Below, one piece after another: positions 1-5,303 of a DNA stretch of 7,071 nucleotides. The notes beneath the pieces were generated by a model. That model made no database searches. It saw nothing but the letters and a program-made list of their open reading frames with translations, and was not told where the DNA came from. The translations under genes were made by a program, and so were the position numbers. Source of the DNA: Pyrinomonadaceae bacterium (GTDB lineage Bacteria; Acidobacteriota; Blastocatellia; Pyrinomonadales; Pyrinomonadaceae); contig JAICPV010000108.1 of the NCBI GenBank assembly GCA_025929655.1, forward strand, positions 1 to 7,071, given 5' to 3'. Positions within the stretch are counted from its first letter, which is position 1. Each line of letters opens with the position of its first letter.

Positions 1-204
1 GTCTTGTTCGATCCAGTTAACGGTCGCGTCGAGCTCATGCAGCAATTGTTTGAACCAAAGCTCGTACGTTTGATGGATGATTATGAACAGAAGCTCGTCG
101 TGGCTGGCCGGTTCAGAAAGGGTCTCCTGGAGCTCTATCAACTCCGGAACCTTTAGATATTTGTTGTATGAAAGAGGAGCGTTCTTGCCGTAATCGCTGG
201 ACAT
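1..204 (-). CDS. kynA: Tryptophan 2,3-dioxygenase, N-terminal part (cut by left window edge)
   Basis: The first 68 residues of a haem-dependent cytosolic dioxygenase that opens the indole ring of L-tryptophan to N-formylkynurenine, the first step of the kynurenine pathway. The visible part starts MSSDYGKNAPLSYNKYLKV and carries the family signature HDELLFIIIHQTYELW at residues 35-50. By alignment from memory with the Xanthomonas enzyme, Phe40 and His44 are the substrate-pocket Phe51 and His55, so the distal active-site histidine is present. The haem-ligand histidine lies in the missing C-terminal part. The ATG at 204-202 is the natural start because the SxxYxxYL block follows at the usual distance. 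No Shine-Dalgarno sequence precedes it; a -10-like TATATT (minus strand, 222-217) lies 12 nt upstream. The gene is divergent from the cold-shock gene. The family is certain from the signature; function of the whole gene cannot be judged from this fragment. Confidence 0.96.
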   Translation of the reverse strand, partial: MSSDYGKNAPLSYNKYLKVPELIELQETLSEPASHDELLFIIIHQTYELWFKQLLHELDATVNWIEQD

Positions 205-261
205 AGAAAAGCAACGAATATAAAAGAAACTTGCTCAATCTTCAGTTATCGCCTGTTTTAT

Positions 262-273
262 GTCAATTTTGAC
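262..273. repeat. Short palindrome GTCAA-TT-TTGAC between the divergent genes
   Basis: Perfect 5-bp inverted arms around a 2-bp centre (GTCAATTTTGAC). One further pair outward (260/275) also matches after a single T/G mismatch. It lies about 60 bp upstream of the kynA start and 20 bp upstream of the csp -35 element, a position suited to a dimeric regulator acting on one or both genes. The minus-strand reading also contains a TTGACA that could act as part of a promoter. No specific regulator is recognised, and a 12-bp palindrome can arise by chance. Confidence 0.3.
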
Positions 274-292
274 GTTATGCCCGAGAAACCGC

Positions 293-321
293 TTGACAGA
301 CGATATATTTATTTGTAAATT
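293..321 (+). promoter_or_regulatory. Sigma70-type promoter for the cold-shock gene
   Basis: A perfect -35 hexamer TTGACA at 293-298, a 17-bp spacer, and TAAATT at 316-321 (4 of 6 matches to TATAAT). Transcription would start near 328, leaving a leader of about 205 nt before the coding region. Long leaders are known for enterobacterial cspA mRNAs, where they control translation with temperature. Whether that holds here is inference. It is the best sigma70-like match that I found in the intergenic regions. Confidence 0.6.
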
Positions 322-515
322 CTCTCTCGTCATCCACAAAAAACACGCCACCCAAGCGGAATATCTTGCAGTTTAAGATTTGTTATTTGTTTGGAAGCAA
401 CTAGTCCAAATGATTGTTTTAACTGCTTGCTCAAAAATCGTTTAGCGGCGAAGTGCGCGAACTGTTAACGCATCATGAGGACCTTCCCACGGAAAACTGA
501 ATGACTGAGGTTAGG

Positions 516-524
516 TAGGAGGAA
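516..524 (+). promoter_or_regulatory. Strong Shine-Dalgarno of the cold-shock gene
   Basis: TAGGAGGAA is close to a full match to the anti-SD. The AGGAGG core (517-522) is 10 nt before GTG533 and 13 nt before ATG536. The spacing slightly favours the GTG, while codon preference and the usual MSxxxGxVKWF start of the family favour the ATG. The choice changes only one residue. Confidence 0.8.
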
Positions 525-532
525 TTAAACAC

Positions 533-745
533 GTGATGTCTAAAACGGTAGGAATGGTCAAATGGTTCAACAACGCGAAGGGCTACGGCTTTATCGAGCA
601 GCCCGGTGAGCAGGATATCTTTGTTCACTACAGCGCGATCTCCGGCGACGGGTACAAAACACTGATCCAGGGGCAGGAAGTTGAATTCGAGGTGACTAAC
701 GGGCCAAAGGGCCCGCAGGCCGAAAACGTGACCAAGGTCGCGTGA
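533..745 (+). CDS. Cold-shock domain protein (CspA family)
   Basis: A 69-70 residue single-domain protein that fills the whole length of the bacterial CspA family. It is a five-stranded OB-fold that binds single-stranded RNA/DNA and acts as an RNA chaperone or antiterminator in the cytoplasm. Counting from ATG536, VKWFN is at 8-12, the RNP1 motif KGYGFI at 15-20 and RNP2 DIFVHY at 27-32, so the aromatic nucleic-acid-binding surface (Trp10, Phe11, Phe19, Phe29, His31) is intact. The C-terminal GPKGPQAENV block is also typical. It has its own promoter, a long leader, a strong ribosome site and an intrinsic terminator, so it is a monocistronic unit. Bacteria usually hold several paralogues, some cold-induced and some constitutive; the sequence cannot tell which this is. 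The start is GTG533 or ATG536. Confidence 0.97.
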   Translation: MMSKTVGMVKWFNNAKGYGFIEQPGEQDIFVHYSAISGDGYKTLIQGQEVEFEVTNGPKGPQAENVTKVA

Positions 746-804
746 CCATGGGTTTTCTGACCGTTATTCCTTCTCCGACAGGATCGGCAGAATTTAAACG
801 AAAG

Positions 805-839
805 AATGCGAGCCCCAATTGGCTCGCATTTTTTGTTTT
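805..839 (+). terminator. Intrinsic terminator after the cold-shock gene
   Basis: A perfect 10-bp stem (AATGCGAGCC 805-814 with GGCTCGCATT 821-830), a 6-nt loop CCAATT, then a T-rich run TTTTGTTTT. It begins 59 nt past the csp stop. Read on the minus strand, the stem is followed by TTCTTTCG, so it may also stop the convergent gene that ends at 851, but less efficiently. Confidence 0.93.
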
Positions 840-850
840 CTGCAGTTTTT

Positions 851-1171
851 CTAAATAAGCTCTTCGCCGCGGGCTTTCAATGTGCGGCGCCAAAGCTCGC
901 GGTAGGATGTGAAACGCGACACAATAGCGTTGAGCCGGTAACGCTGCGCGTAGGTCAGCCTCCGGTCGTCGGCGATGCGTTTCATTTGGGCTTCGGTTCT
1001 GGCGCGGGCTTCCAGCGGCGGGCGCTTCGCGGCACCGTTGAAAAAGATGTCGAATTCGATCTTCAGCTTGCGAATGGCGTCTTCCAGGCGAAGCAGGTCC
1101 TGATCGACAGACGCAGCTTCTTCCATTCGGCCCGTGGCTTCGCGATAAAGTTTGTTTCCAATGGGTCGCAT
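851..1171 (-). CDS. Small highly charged protein of unknown function (possible MXAN_5187 C-terminal-domain-like)
   Basis: A 106-residue, Arg/Lys/Glu-rich, predicted mainly helical cytoplasmic protein with no signal peptide, membrane segment or cysteine. The central block LKIEFDIFFNG (36-46), AKRPP (48-52), a basic helix around 55-70, and the end FTSYRELWRRTLKARGEE (87-104) resemble a family that I remember from acidobacteria and myxobacteria (the domain at the C-terminus of MXAN_5187-type proteins). That match is from memory and untested. The aromatic FDIFF and ELWRR motifs are the probable conserved surface. The reading frame runs further upstream (to a TTG at 1303), but that part looks non-coding and would overlap selA, so ATG1171 is chosen. 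ATG1126 is an alternative. Neither has a Shine-Dalgarno. It is convergent with the csp gene and divergent from selA. The opposite-strand ORF over the same bases looks like a shadow. Confidence 0.75.
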   Translation of the reverse strand: MRPIGNKLYREATGRMEEAASVDQDLLRLEDAIRKLKIEFDIFFNGAAKRPPLEARARTEAQMKRIADDRRLTYAQRYRLNAIVSRFTSYRELWRRTLKARGEELI

Positions 1172-1193
1172 TTTAGGGGATAAGGACGCAGGT

Positions 1194-1213
1194 GAGCGAT
1201 AGAAATTTCGCTC
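1194..1213. repeat. Inverted repeat upstream of the small minus-strand gene
   Basis: GAGCGA (1194-1199) and TCGCTC (1208-1213) form perfect 6-bp arms around 8 nt. It lies 23 bp upstream of the ATG at 1171 and in the leader or promoter of that gene. It could be an operator or a small RNA hairpin. There is no T-run, so it is not a terminator for either strand. Confidence 0.3.
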
Positions 1214-1269
1214 TATAAGTAGTAAATGTCGAAACATAATTTGTTTCCCGAAAATCTCGCCGGTTCGGA

Positions 1270-1284
1270 TAGAATTCATTGATG
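1270..1284 (+). promoter_or_regulatory. Candidate -10 element and leaderless start of selA
   Basis: TAGAAT (1270-1275) matches the -10 consensus at 5 of 6 bases and is followed by 6 nt and then the ATG at 1282. That would place transcription initiation on or very near the start codon. No GGAGG-like site lies upstream. No good -35 is seen at 16-18 bp; the nearest, TTGTTT at 1241-1246, is 23 bp away. This is inferred from spacing alone. Confidence 0.4.
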
Positions 1285-2703
1285 CCGCGAAACGCTTCAA
1301 CAAAGGAACAGCTCCGGGGAATACCGTCCGTTGATGAGGTCCTGCGGACGGACGTCGGCATGCAAATCGAACGGGAGCGGGGCAGGGACACGGCGTTGAG
1401 AATGGCCCGTGAAACCATTAGTGAACTGCGAGAAACGGATTTTGATGGATCACGCGAAAATATATCCCGGGCAATTGAAGCCGAACTGCTTCGGAAACTC
1501 GAAGCTAAAGCCCGTAAAGGACTCCAGCGGGCGATCAACGCCACGGGCGTGATCATCCATACAAATCTCGGCCGTTCTCCGCTTTCTGAAAACGCGGTCC
1601 GAGCGATCCTCAATGCGGCGGGTTATTGCAACGTCGAGCTGGATCTGGAAACCGGCGAACGAGGGCGCCGCGGGCTTTCTGCCGAAACACTTTTAGAGGA
1701 GATCGCCGGGGCCGAGGACGGTTTGATCGTGAACAATTGCGCGGCTGCCGCACTTCTCACGCTTTCTGCTTTGGCGGCAGGCGGGGAGGTTCTCGTTTCT
1801 CGCGGTGAGCTGGTCGAGATCGGCGGCGATTTTCGAATACCGGACGTGCTCGAGCGTTCGGGGAGCAGGTTGCGCGAGGTCGGCACGACGAATCGGACGA
1901 AACTGGCGGATTACGAACGTGCCATTTCGGGCGATACAAAGGCTGTTCTTCGCGTACACCCTTCGAATTACCGGATCACCGGTTTCACCGAGAAACCGGC
2001 GCTTACCGACCTCGTACGTTTCGCCCACAAGAACGATCTTATCCTGATCGAGGATGCAGGATCGGGTGCTTTGATGGACCTCTCCGCATTCGGTCTAATT
2101 GATGAACCAGTAATAAGAGATTCGATCGAGGCGGGTGTTGATATTGTCACATTTAGCGGCGACAAACTCGTGGGCGGCGTGCAGGCGGGGATGATCGTCG
2201 GTCGGAAATCTCTGATCAGGGAGATCCGCGGCAATCCGCTCTATCGAGCCGTGCGGGCGGATAAGCTGATTTACGCCGCGGTCGAGGCAACGCTTCGATC
2301 GTTTGCGCGCGATTCGGCGCTGGAAGAGATACCTACGCTGCGAATGCTGTCGATCAGCCCAGGCGAGATCAAAGCTCGCGCAGACAGTTTCAAATCACGT
2401 TTTGAAGAGCATAAGCGAGAGAATGTGAAGCTGTCCCTCGAACCAGGTTTCTCGGCCGTCGGCGGCGGAACCGGGCCCGGCGTCGAGCTGCCCACTCAAT
2501 TGATCTCCCTTTCACATGACGAAATGTCCGCGAAAGATATCGCTGCCTATTTTAGATCGCAATCACCGCCGATCATTACGCGGATAGCGGACGGCCGGAT
2601 AATTTTGGACTTTAGGACCATTACCGACGAGGATGAGGAAGTTTTGATGGATGCGATATTGAAGTTGACCGTTATCGATTCTCCGCAGCAAAGTCCCGCA
2701 TGA
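1282..2703 (+). CDS. selA: L-seryl-tRNA(Sec) selenium transferase (selenocysteine synthase)
   Basis: A PLP enzyme that converts Ser-tRNA(Sec) to Sec-tRNA(Sec) using selenophosphate; the E. coli enzyme is a homodecamer. From ATG1282 the protein has 473 residues, the usual family length. The N-terminal tRNA-binding helical region (about 1-75) is followed by INATGVIIHTNLGRSPLS (85-102), SRGELVEIGGDFRIPDV (173-189), EVGTTNRT (199-206), RVHPSNYRI (224-232), DAGSGAL (258-264) and FSGDKLVGGVQAG (291-303). The PLP lysine is Lys295, the same number as in E. coli. All key blocks are intact. A TTG at 1279 would add one residue; ATG is preferred. There is no Shine-Dalgarno, see the -10 element at 1270. 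Its 3' end overlaps serC by 32 bp in the opposite direction. selB, selD and selC are not in the window. The organism therefore probably makes selenoproteins, but none is visible here. Confidence 0.97.
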   Translation: MPRNASTKEQLRGIPSVDEVLRTDVGMQIERERGRDTALRMARETISELRETDFDGSRENISRAIEAELLRKLEAKARKGLQRAINATGVIIHTNLGRSPLSENAVRAILNAAGYCNVELDLETGERGRRGLSAETLLEEIAGAEDGLIVNNCAAAALLTLSALAAGGEVLVSRGELVEIGGDFRIPDVLERSGSRLREVGTTNRTKLADYERAISGDTKAVLRVHPSNYRITGFTEKPALTDLVRFAHKNDLILIEDAGSGALMDLSAFGLIDEPVIRDSIEAGVDIVTFSGDKLVGGVQAGMIVGRKSLIREIRGNPLYRAVRADKLIYAAVEATLRSFARDSALEEIPTLRMLSISPGEIKARADSFKSRFEEHKRENVKLSLEPGFSAVGGGTGPGVELPTQLISLSHDEMSAKDIAAYFRSQSPPIITRIADGRIILDFRTITDEDEEVLMDAILKLTVIDSPQQSPA

Positions 2704-3769
2704 GATCGACAAGAGCGTCGACTCCCTCAAGAGGAAATGCGTTGTAGATCGACGCACGAATCCCGCCGACACTGCGATGTCCCCGGAGCCCGCTCATACC
2801 TCGACGTTCCGATTCCGAACAGAATGCTTCATCCAGCTCGACGGAGGGCAGGTGAAACGTGATGTTCATTCGGGAACGCGAACCCGGTTCCGCACGTCCA
2901 GAATAAAATCCATCGCTGTTATCGATCGCGTCGTATAACCTCCGAGCCTTTTCGTCGTTGACCTTCGCGATCGCTTCGACACCGCCCTGCTGTTCGAGCC
3001 ATTCGCAAACCAGCCCGACCAGATAGATCCCCCACGTGTTCGGTGTGTTCGCCATCGAGCGACTGGAGGCAATGTTTCGGTAATCGAGAAGCGAATGCTG
3101 ATTTTTCGGAACGTGTTCGAGCAATTCATCATTGATTATCACGACCGTGACGCCGCTTGGTCCGAGGTTTTTCTGGGCTCCGGCGTAGATCATCGAATAA
3201 CGTCCGATATCGATCGGTTTTGAAAGAATATTCGACGATGCGTCGCAGATCATAGGAACGCCGCCGCCGTCGATATCGTAATTGAATTCTACGCCGTCGA
3301 TCGTTTCGTTCGACGTGTAATGAACGTATCCGGAGTTCGCGGAAACGTTTATTTCTCCGGGCCGCGGAGCACGCTTGTACCCGTCGTCTTTTCCGTCGTA
3401 AATGATATTTACGCGACCGCAGCGACCTGCTTCCTTAACCGCTTTTTCTCCCCAAATACCTGTGACGACATAATCAGCGGTCCCGTTTGCGCCGAGAAAG
3501 TTCAGCGGGATCATCGAAAATTGGAATGCCGCTCCTCCCTGAAGAAAAAGAACGTTGTAATTGTCCGGCAAATTCATTAGTCGCCGGACGCCGCCTTCAG
3601 CTGCCATTAAGACCTCATCGAAGAGGGAGGACCTGTGACTGATCTCCATTATGCTCATGCCGGAACCGCGAAAAGAAAGCATTTCCTCACGAGCTCTTTG
3701 CAAGACCGGAACCGGCAGTACCGCAGGCCCCGAGCTGAAATTGTAAATACGCTTCGTATCGCTGGACAT
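2672..3769 (-). CDS. serC: Phosphoserine aminotransferase
   Basis: A class V PLP aminotransferase of the cytosol that converts 3-phosphohydroxypyruvate and glutamate to phosphoserine, the second step of serine synthesis. SerC enzymes can also serve the pyridoxal-5'-phosphate (PdxA/PdxJ) route. From ATG3769 the protein has 365 residues, normal for the family. It has the classical N-terminus RIYNFSSGPAVLP (7-19), GSGMSIMEISHRS (35-47), FLQGGAAFQFSMIPLN (75-90), CDASSNILSKPID (175-187), the PLP-lysine motif YAGAQKNLGPSG (195-206, Lys200) and the C-terminal HRSVGGIRASIYNA (331-344). The frame extends 15 codons upstream to a GTG at 3814, but conservation begins right at MSSDTKRIYNF, so ATG3769 is chosen. 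There is no Shine-Dalgarno. A weak promoter ends 8 nt before the ATG. The 3' end overlaps selA by 32 bp, with no terminator seen between them. Confidence 0.97.
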   Translation of the reverse strand: MSSDTKRIYNFSSGPAVLPVPVLQRAREEMLSFRGSGMSIMEISHRSSLFDEVLMAAEGGVRRLMNLPDNYNVLFLQGGAAFQFSMIPLNFLGANGTADYVVTGIWGEKAVKEAGRCGRVNIIYDGKDDGYKRAPRPGEINVSANSGYVHYTSNETIDGVEFNYDIDGGGVPMICDASSNILSKPIDIGRYSMIYAGAQKNLGPSGVTVVIINDELLEHVPKNQHSLLDYRNIASSRSMANTPNTWGIYLVGLVCEWLEQQGGVEAIAKVNDEKARRLYDAIDNSDGFYSGRAEPGSRSRMNITFHLPSVELDEAFCSESERRGMSGLRGHRSVGGIRASIYNAFPLEGVDALVDLMRDFAAENR

Positions 3770-3777
3770 TAGCTCAA

Positions 3778-3806
3778 ATTGTGTTGAATTTCGATAGTGC
3801 ACGCAA
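3778..3806 (-). promoter_or_regulatory. Weak candidate promoter of serC
   Basis: On the minus strand, TTGCGT (3806-3801), a 17-bp spacer and CACAAT (3783-3778), with 8 nt to the ATG at 3769. If used, the mRNA leader would be only about 2 nt. The -35 is a half match (3 of 6) and the -10 is 4 of 6, so this may be chance; the good spacing and the lack of any ribosome site make it worth recording. Confidence 0.3.
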
Positions 3807-3859
3807 ACCCGCACCCGGAATGCGGCGATCCCTTCCTCGAATTTTTAGCCGATTTGGGG

Positions 3860-3877
3860 TAGAATTCTGATTATAAA
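3860..3877 (+). promoter_or_regulatory. Candidate promoter -10 region for the TPR gene
   Basis: Two overlapping options: TAGAAT at 3860-3865 and TATAAA at 3872-3877. The first sits in GGTAGAATTC, which shares TAGAATTC with the element ahead of selA. No clear -35 is found at standard spacing for either. A start near 3872-3884 would give a leader of about 70-80 nt that ends in a strong ribosome site. The rest of the 182-bp serC/TPR intergenic region (3770-3951) shows nothing further. Confidence 0.35.
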
Positions 3878-3939
3878 ACGTACATTATTGGCGATTTCGG
3901 CATCGAACCGTCGACATAGTGTTTTCGTCAAACGTTTTC

Positions 3940-3944
3940 GGAGG
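3940..3944 (+). promoter_or_regulatory. Shine-Dalgarno deciding the TPR gene start
   Basis: GGAGG with 7 nt to the ATG at 3952, ideal spacing. The reading frame extends upstream to a GTG at 3919, but that reading would put GGAGG inside the coding region and add 11 residues before a perfect signal peptide. The site settles the start at 3952. Confidence 0.9.
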
Positions 3945-3951
3945 AATTGAG

Positions 3952-5247
3952 ATGTTCAGGACCATATTTTCAGGCGCATCGGCTTTCGTCATCGCGGTTT
4001 TCGTGTTCACAATGCCGGCCTTCGCCCAGACCGGCCAGATAAGAGGCGTCGTTGTGATGGCACAGGCCGACGGAACCAAGACGCCGGTAGAGAACGCCCT
4101 TATCGAGGTGTACAACATGGAAGTCGAAACGGGCGCGGCCGTGCAGACCAAGTCGAACAAGAAAGGAGAGTTCGGCCTGGTAGTTCCGGCAGGCAAGAAA
4201 TACGCCGTAGTTGTGAGCGGGCCGGGGGTGGCGCCGACGATGTCTCGAAATATCACCGCAGGTATGGAAAACCTTGAGGTCGTGGTGTTGTCGGGTGACG
4301 GGACGCATTATTCAGAAGCGGAGGTCCGAGAAGCTCTTAAGAAAACGGCTTCCGAAAAGCCGAAGACCGAAGCCGAGATGAGAAAAGCCCAGGAAGAATA
4401 TCAGAAACAGGTAGCCAAATATAACGAAGAAAAAGCGAAGGCCGAGAATACGAACAAGATCGTCAATGACTCGTTGAAAGCCGGCGATACCGCGTTCAAG
4501 GCGAAAGATTACACAACAGCGATCGCCAAGTTTGACGAGGGTATAAACGCGGACCCGGAGTTCGAAGGCAGCGCGCCTGTGCTGTTGAATTACAAAGGTG
4601 TCGCGCTTAAAACGCGGGCGTTCGAGGCATATGAGCGGGCGGTGAAAGGCGATCCGTCAGCGAAAGCGGCTGAACTTGAAAAAGCCAAGGCCGATTTCCT
4701 GGCGTCGATGGATGCATACGATAAAGGGCTGAAGATCCTGGCCGCGGCGAAAGCACCCGACGCGGCGACACAGGCGACTTACGATAAGACGAAGGCCAAT
4801 ATACTTAATAATTATGTCGAGTCGTTCAGATTGATCGTGAAGACGAAGGCTGATGTCGGCAAGGCGAAGGACGCCGTGCCCGTCTACGAGCAGTATTTCG
4901 CGGTCGAAACGGACCCGGCGCGCAAATTATCGGCACGACTCGCGCTTGCGGATATTCTGCGTGAAGCCGGTGAATCGGAACCCGCCATTACAGCTTATAG
5001 GGCCGTATTGGAAACGGCGCCGGACAATGCGGACGCATTGGCAGGGATCGGCCTGTCGCTCTTTAACGTGGGTGTTTCCGAGGACAATAAGGCGAAAATG
5101 CAGGAAGGCTTGAACTTCATGCAGAAGTTCGCGGATACGGCTCCCGACACGCATGCATTGAAGGCGAGTGTCCGGGACGCAGTTGAGTACTTGAAGACCG
5201 AGCAAAAGCTCGCGCCGCAAAAGGTCGCACCGAAAAGGAAGACCTAG
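3952..5247 (+). CDS. Secreted protein with carboxypeptidase-regulatory-like domain and TPR repeats
   Basis: A 431-residue exported protein without a recognised enzymatic domain. Residues 1-25 are a signal peptide (basic MFR, hydrophobic AFVIAVFVF, cleavage after MPAFA). Residues 28-113 resemble the CarboxypepD_reg beta-sandwich: a GQIRGVV start, VENALIEVYN, then KKGEFGLVVPAGKKYAVVVSGPG. Residues 121-171 are a Lys/Glu/Ala-rich segment with coiled-coil character. TPR-like helices follow at about 173-205 (LKAGDTAFKAKDYTTAIAKF), 325-358 (ALADILREAGESEPAITAYR) and 359-398, with more divergent helices between them. The tail is basic (APQKVAPKRKT). It is probably periplasmic or cell-envelope associated and acts in protein-protein contacts; its partner is unknown. 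It has its own ribosome site and an intrinsic terminator 24 nt past the stop, so it is likely a single-gene unit. The domain assignment is by eye; a precise function cannot be given. Confidence 0.92.
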   Translation: MFRTIFSGASAFVIAVFVFTMPAFAQTGQIRGVVVMAQADGTKTPVENALIEVYNMEVETGAAVQTKSNKKGEFGLVVPAGKKYAVVVSGPGVAPTMSRNITAGMENLEVVVLSGDGTHYSEAEVREALKKTASEKPKTEAEMRKAQEEYQKQVAKYNEEKAKAENTNKIVNDSLKAGDTAFKAKDYTTAIAKFDEGINADPEFEGSAPVLLNYKGVALKTRAFEAYERAVKGDPSAKAAELEKAKADFLASMDAYDKGLKILAAAKAPDAATQATYDKTKANILNNYVESFRLIVKTKADVGKAKDAVPVYEQYFAVETDPARKLSARLALADILREAGESEPAITAYRAVLETAPDNADALAGIGLSLFNVGVSEDNKAKMQEGLNFMQKFADTAPDTHALKASVRDAVEYLKTEQKLAPQKVAPKRKT

Positions 5248-5271
5248 TGGAAGGCATTTCGAGAAGGTTTT

Positions 5272-5303
5272 GTGCGTAATACCGGGGTATTACGCACTTT
5301 TTT
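5272..5303 (+). terminator. Intrinsic terminator flush with the GNAT start codon
   Basis: GTGCGTAATAC (5272-5282) pairs perfectly with GTATTACGCAC (5287-5297) over 11 bp around the 4-nt loop CGGG, followed by six Ts (5298-5303). The next base is the A of the GNAT ATG. The hairpin begins 24 nt past the TPR stop, so its main job is to end that transcript. It also occupies all the space where a promoter -10 or ribosome site for the next gene would normally be. Confidence 0.93.

Larger units (their letters stand above)
205..532. promoter_or_regulatory. Divergent kynA/csp intergenic region with long csp leader
   Basis: This 328-bp stretch holds no convincing gene on either strand; the longest small ORFs inside it have no coding character. 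It is AT-richer than its surroundings. It contains a palindrome at 262-273, a plus-strand sigma70-type promoter at 293-321, and a minus-strand TATATT at 222-217 that could be the kynA -10 element, although no good -35 precedes it. From the plus promoter to the cold-shock start codon is roughly 205 nt, which would be an untranslated leader. An AT-rich imperfect hairpin can be drawn inside it (412-419 with 433-439, one bulged G). A CCTTCC at 482-487 could pair imperfectly with the GGTAGG just before the ribosome site. These RNA structures are only drawn by eye. Confidence 0.6.

Noticed and set aside
270..280. Resemblance of TGACGTTATG to the E. coli cold box
   Set aside because: Only the first six bases match, and it lies upstream of the predicted promoter, so it would not be in the mRNA.
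806..1183. A 125-codon plus-strand ORF opposite the small charged protein
   Set aside because: It begins inside the csp terminator hairpin, has low-quality sequence without domain features, and lies opposite a frame with family-like motifs (FDIFFNG, ELWRR).
1172..1303. N-terminal extension of the small minus-strand protein to a TTG at 1303
   Set aside because: The added 44 residues look like translated intergenic DNA, would overlap the selA start, and lack a ribosome site.
1693..2028. Minus- and plus-frame ORFs of 60-110 codons inside selA
   Set aside because: They are shadows in a long conserved gene with all motifs in the selA frame; none has a ribosome site or recognisable domain.
3770..3814. 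15-codon upstream extension of serC to a GTG
   Set aside because: SerC conservation begins at MSSDTKRIYNF; the GTG has no well-placed ribosome site (an AGGAAGG is about 17 nt away).
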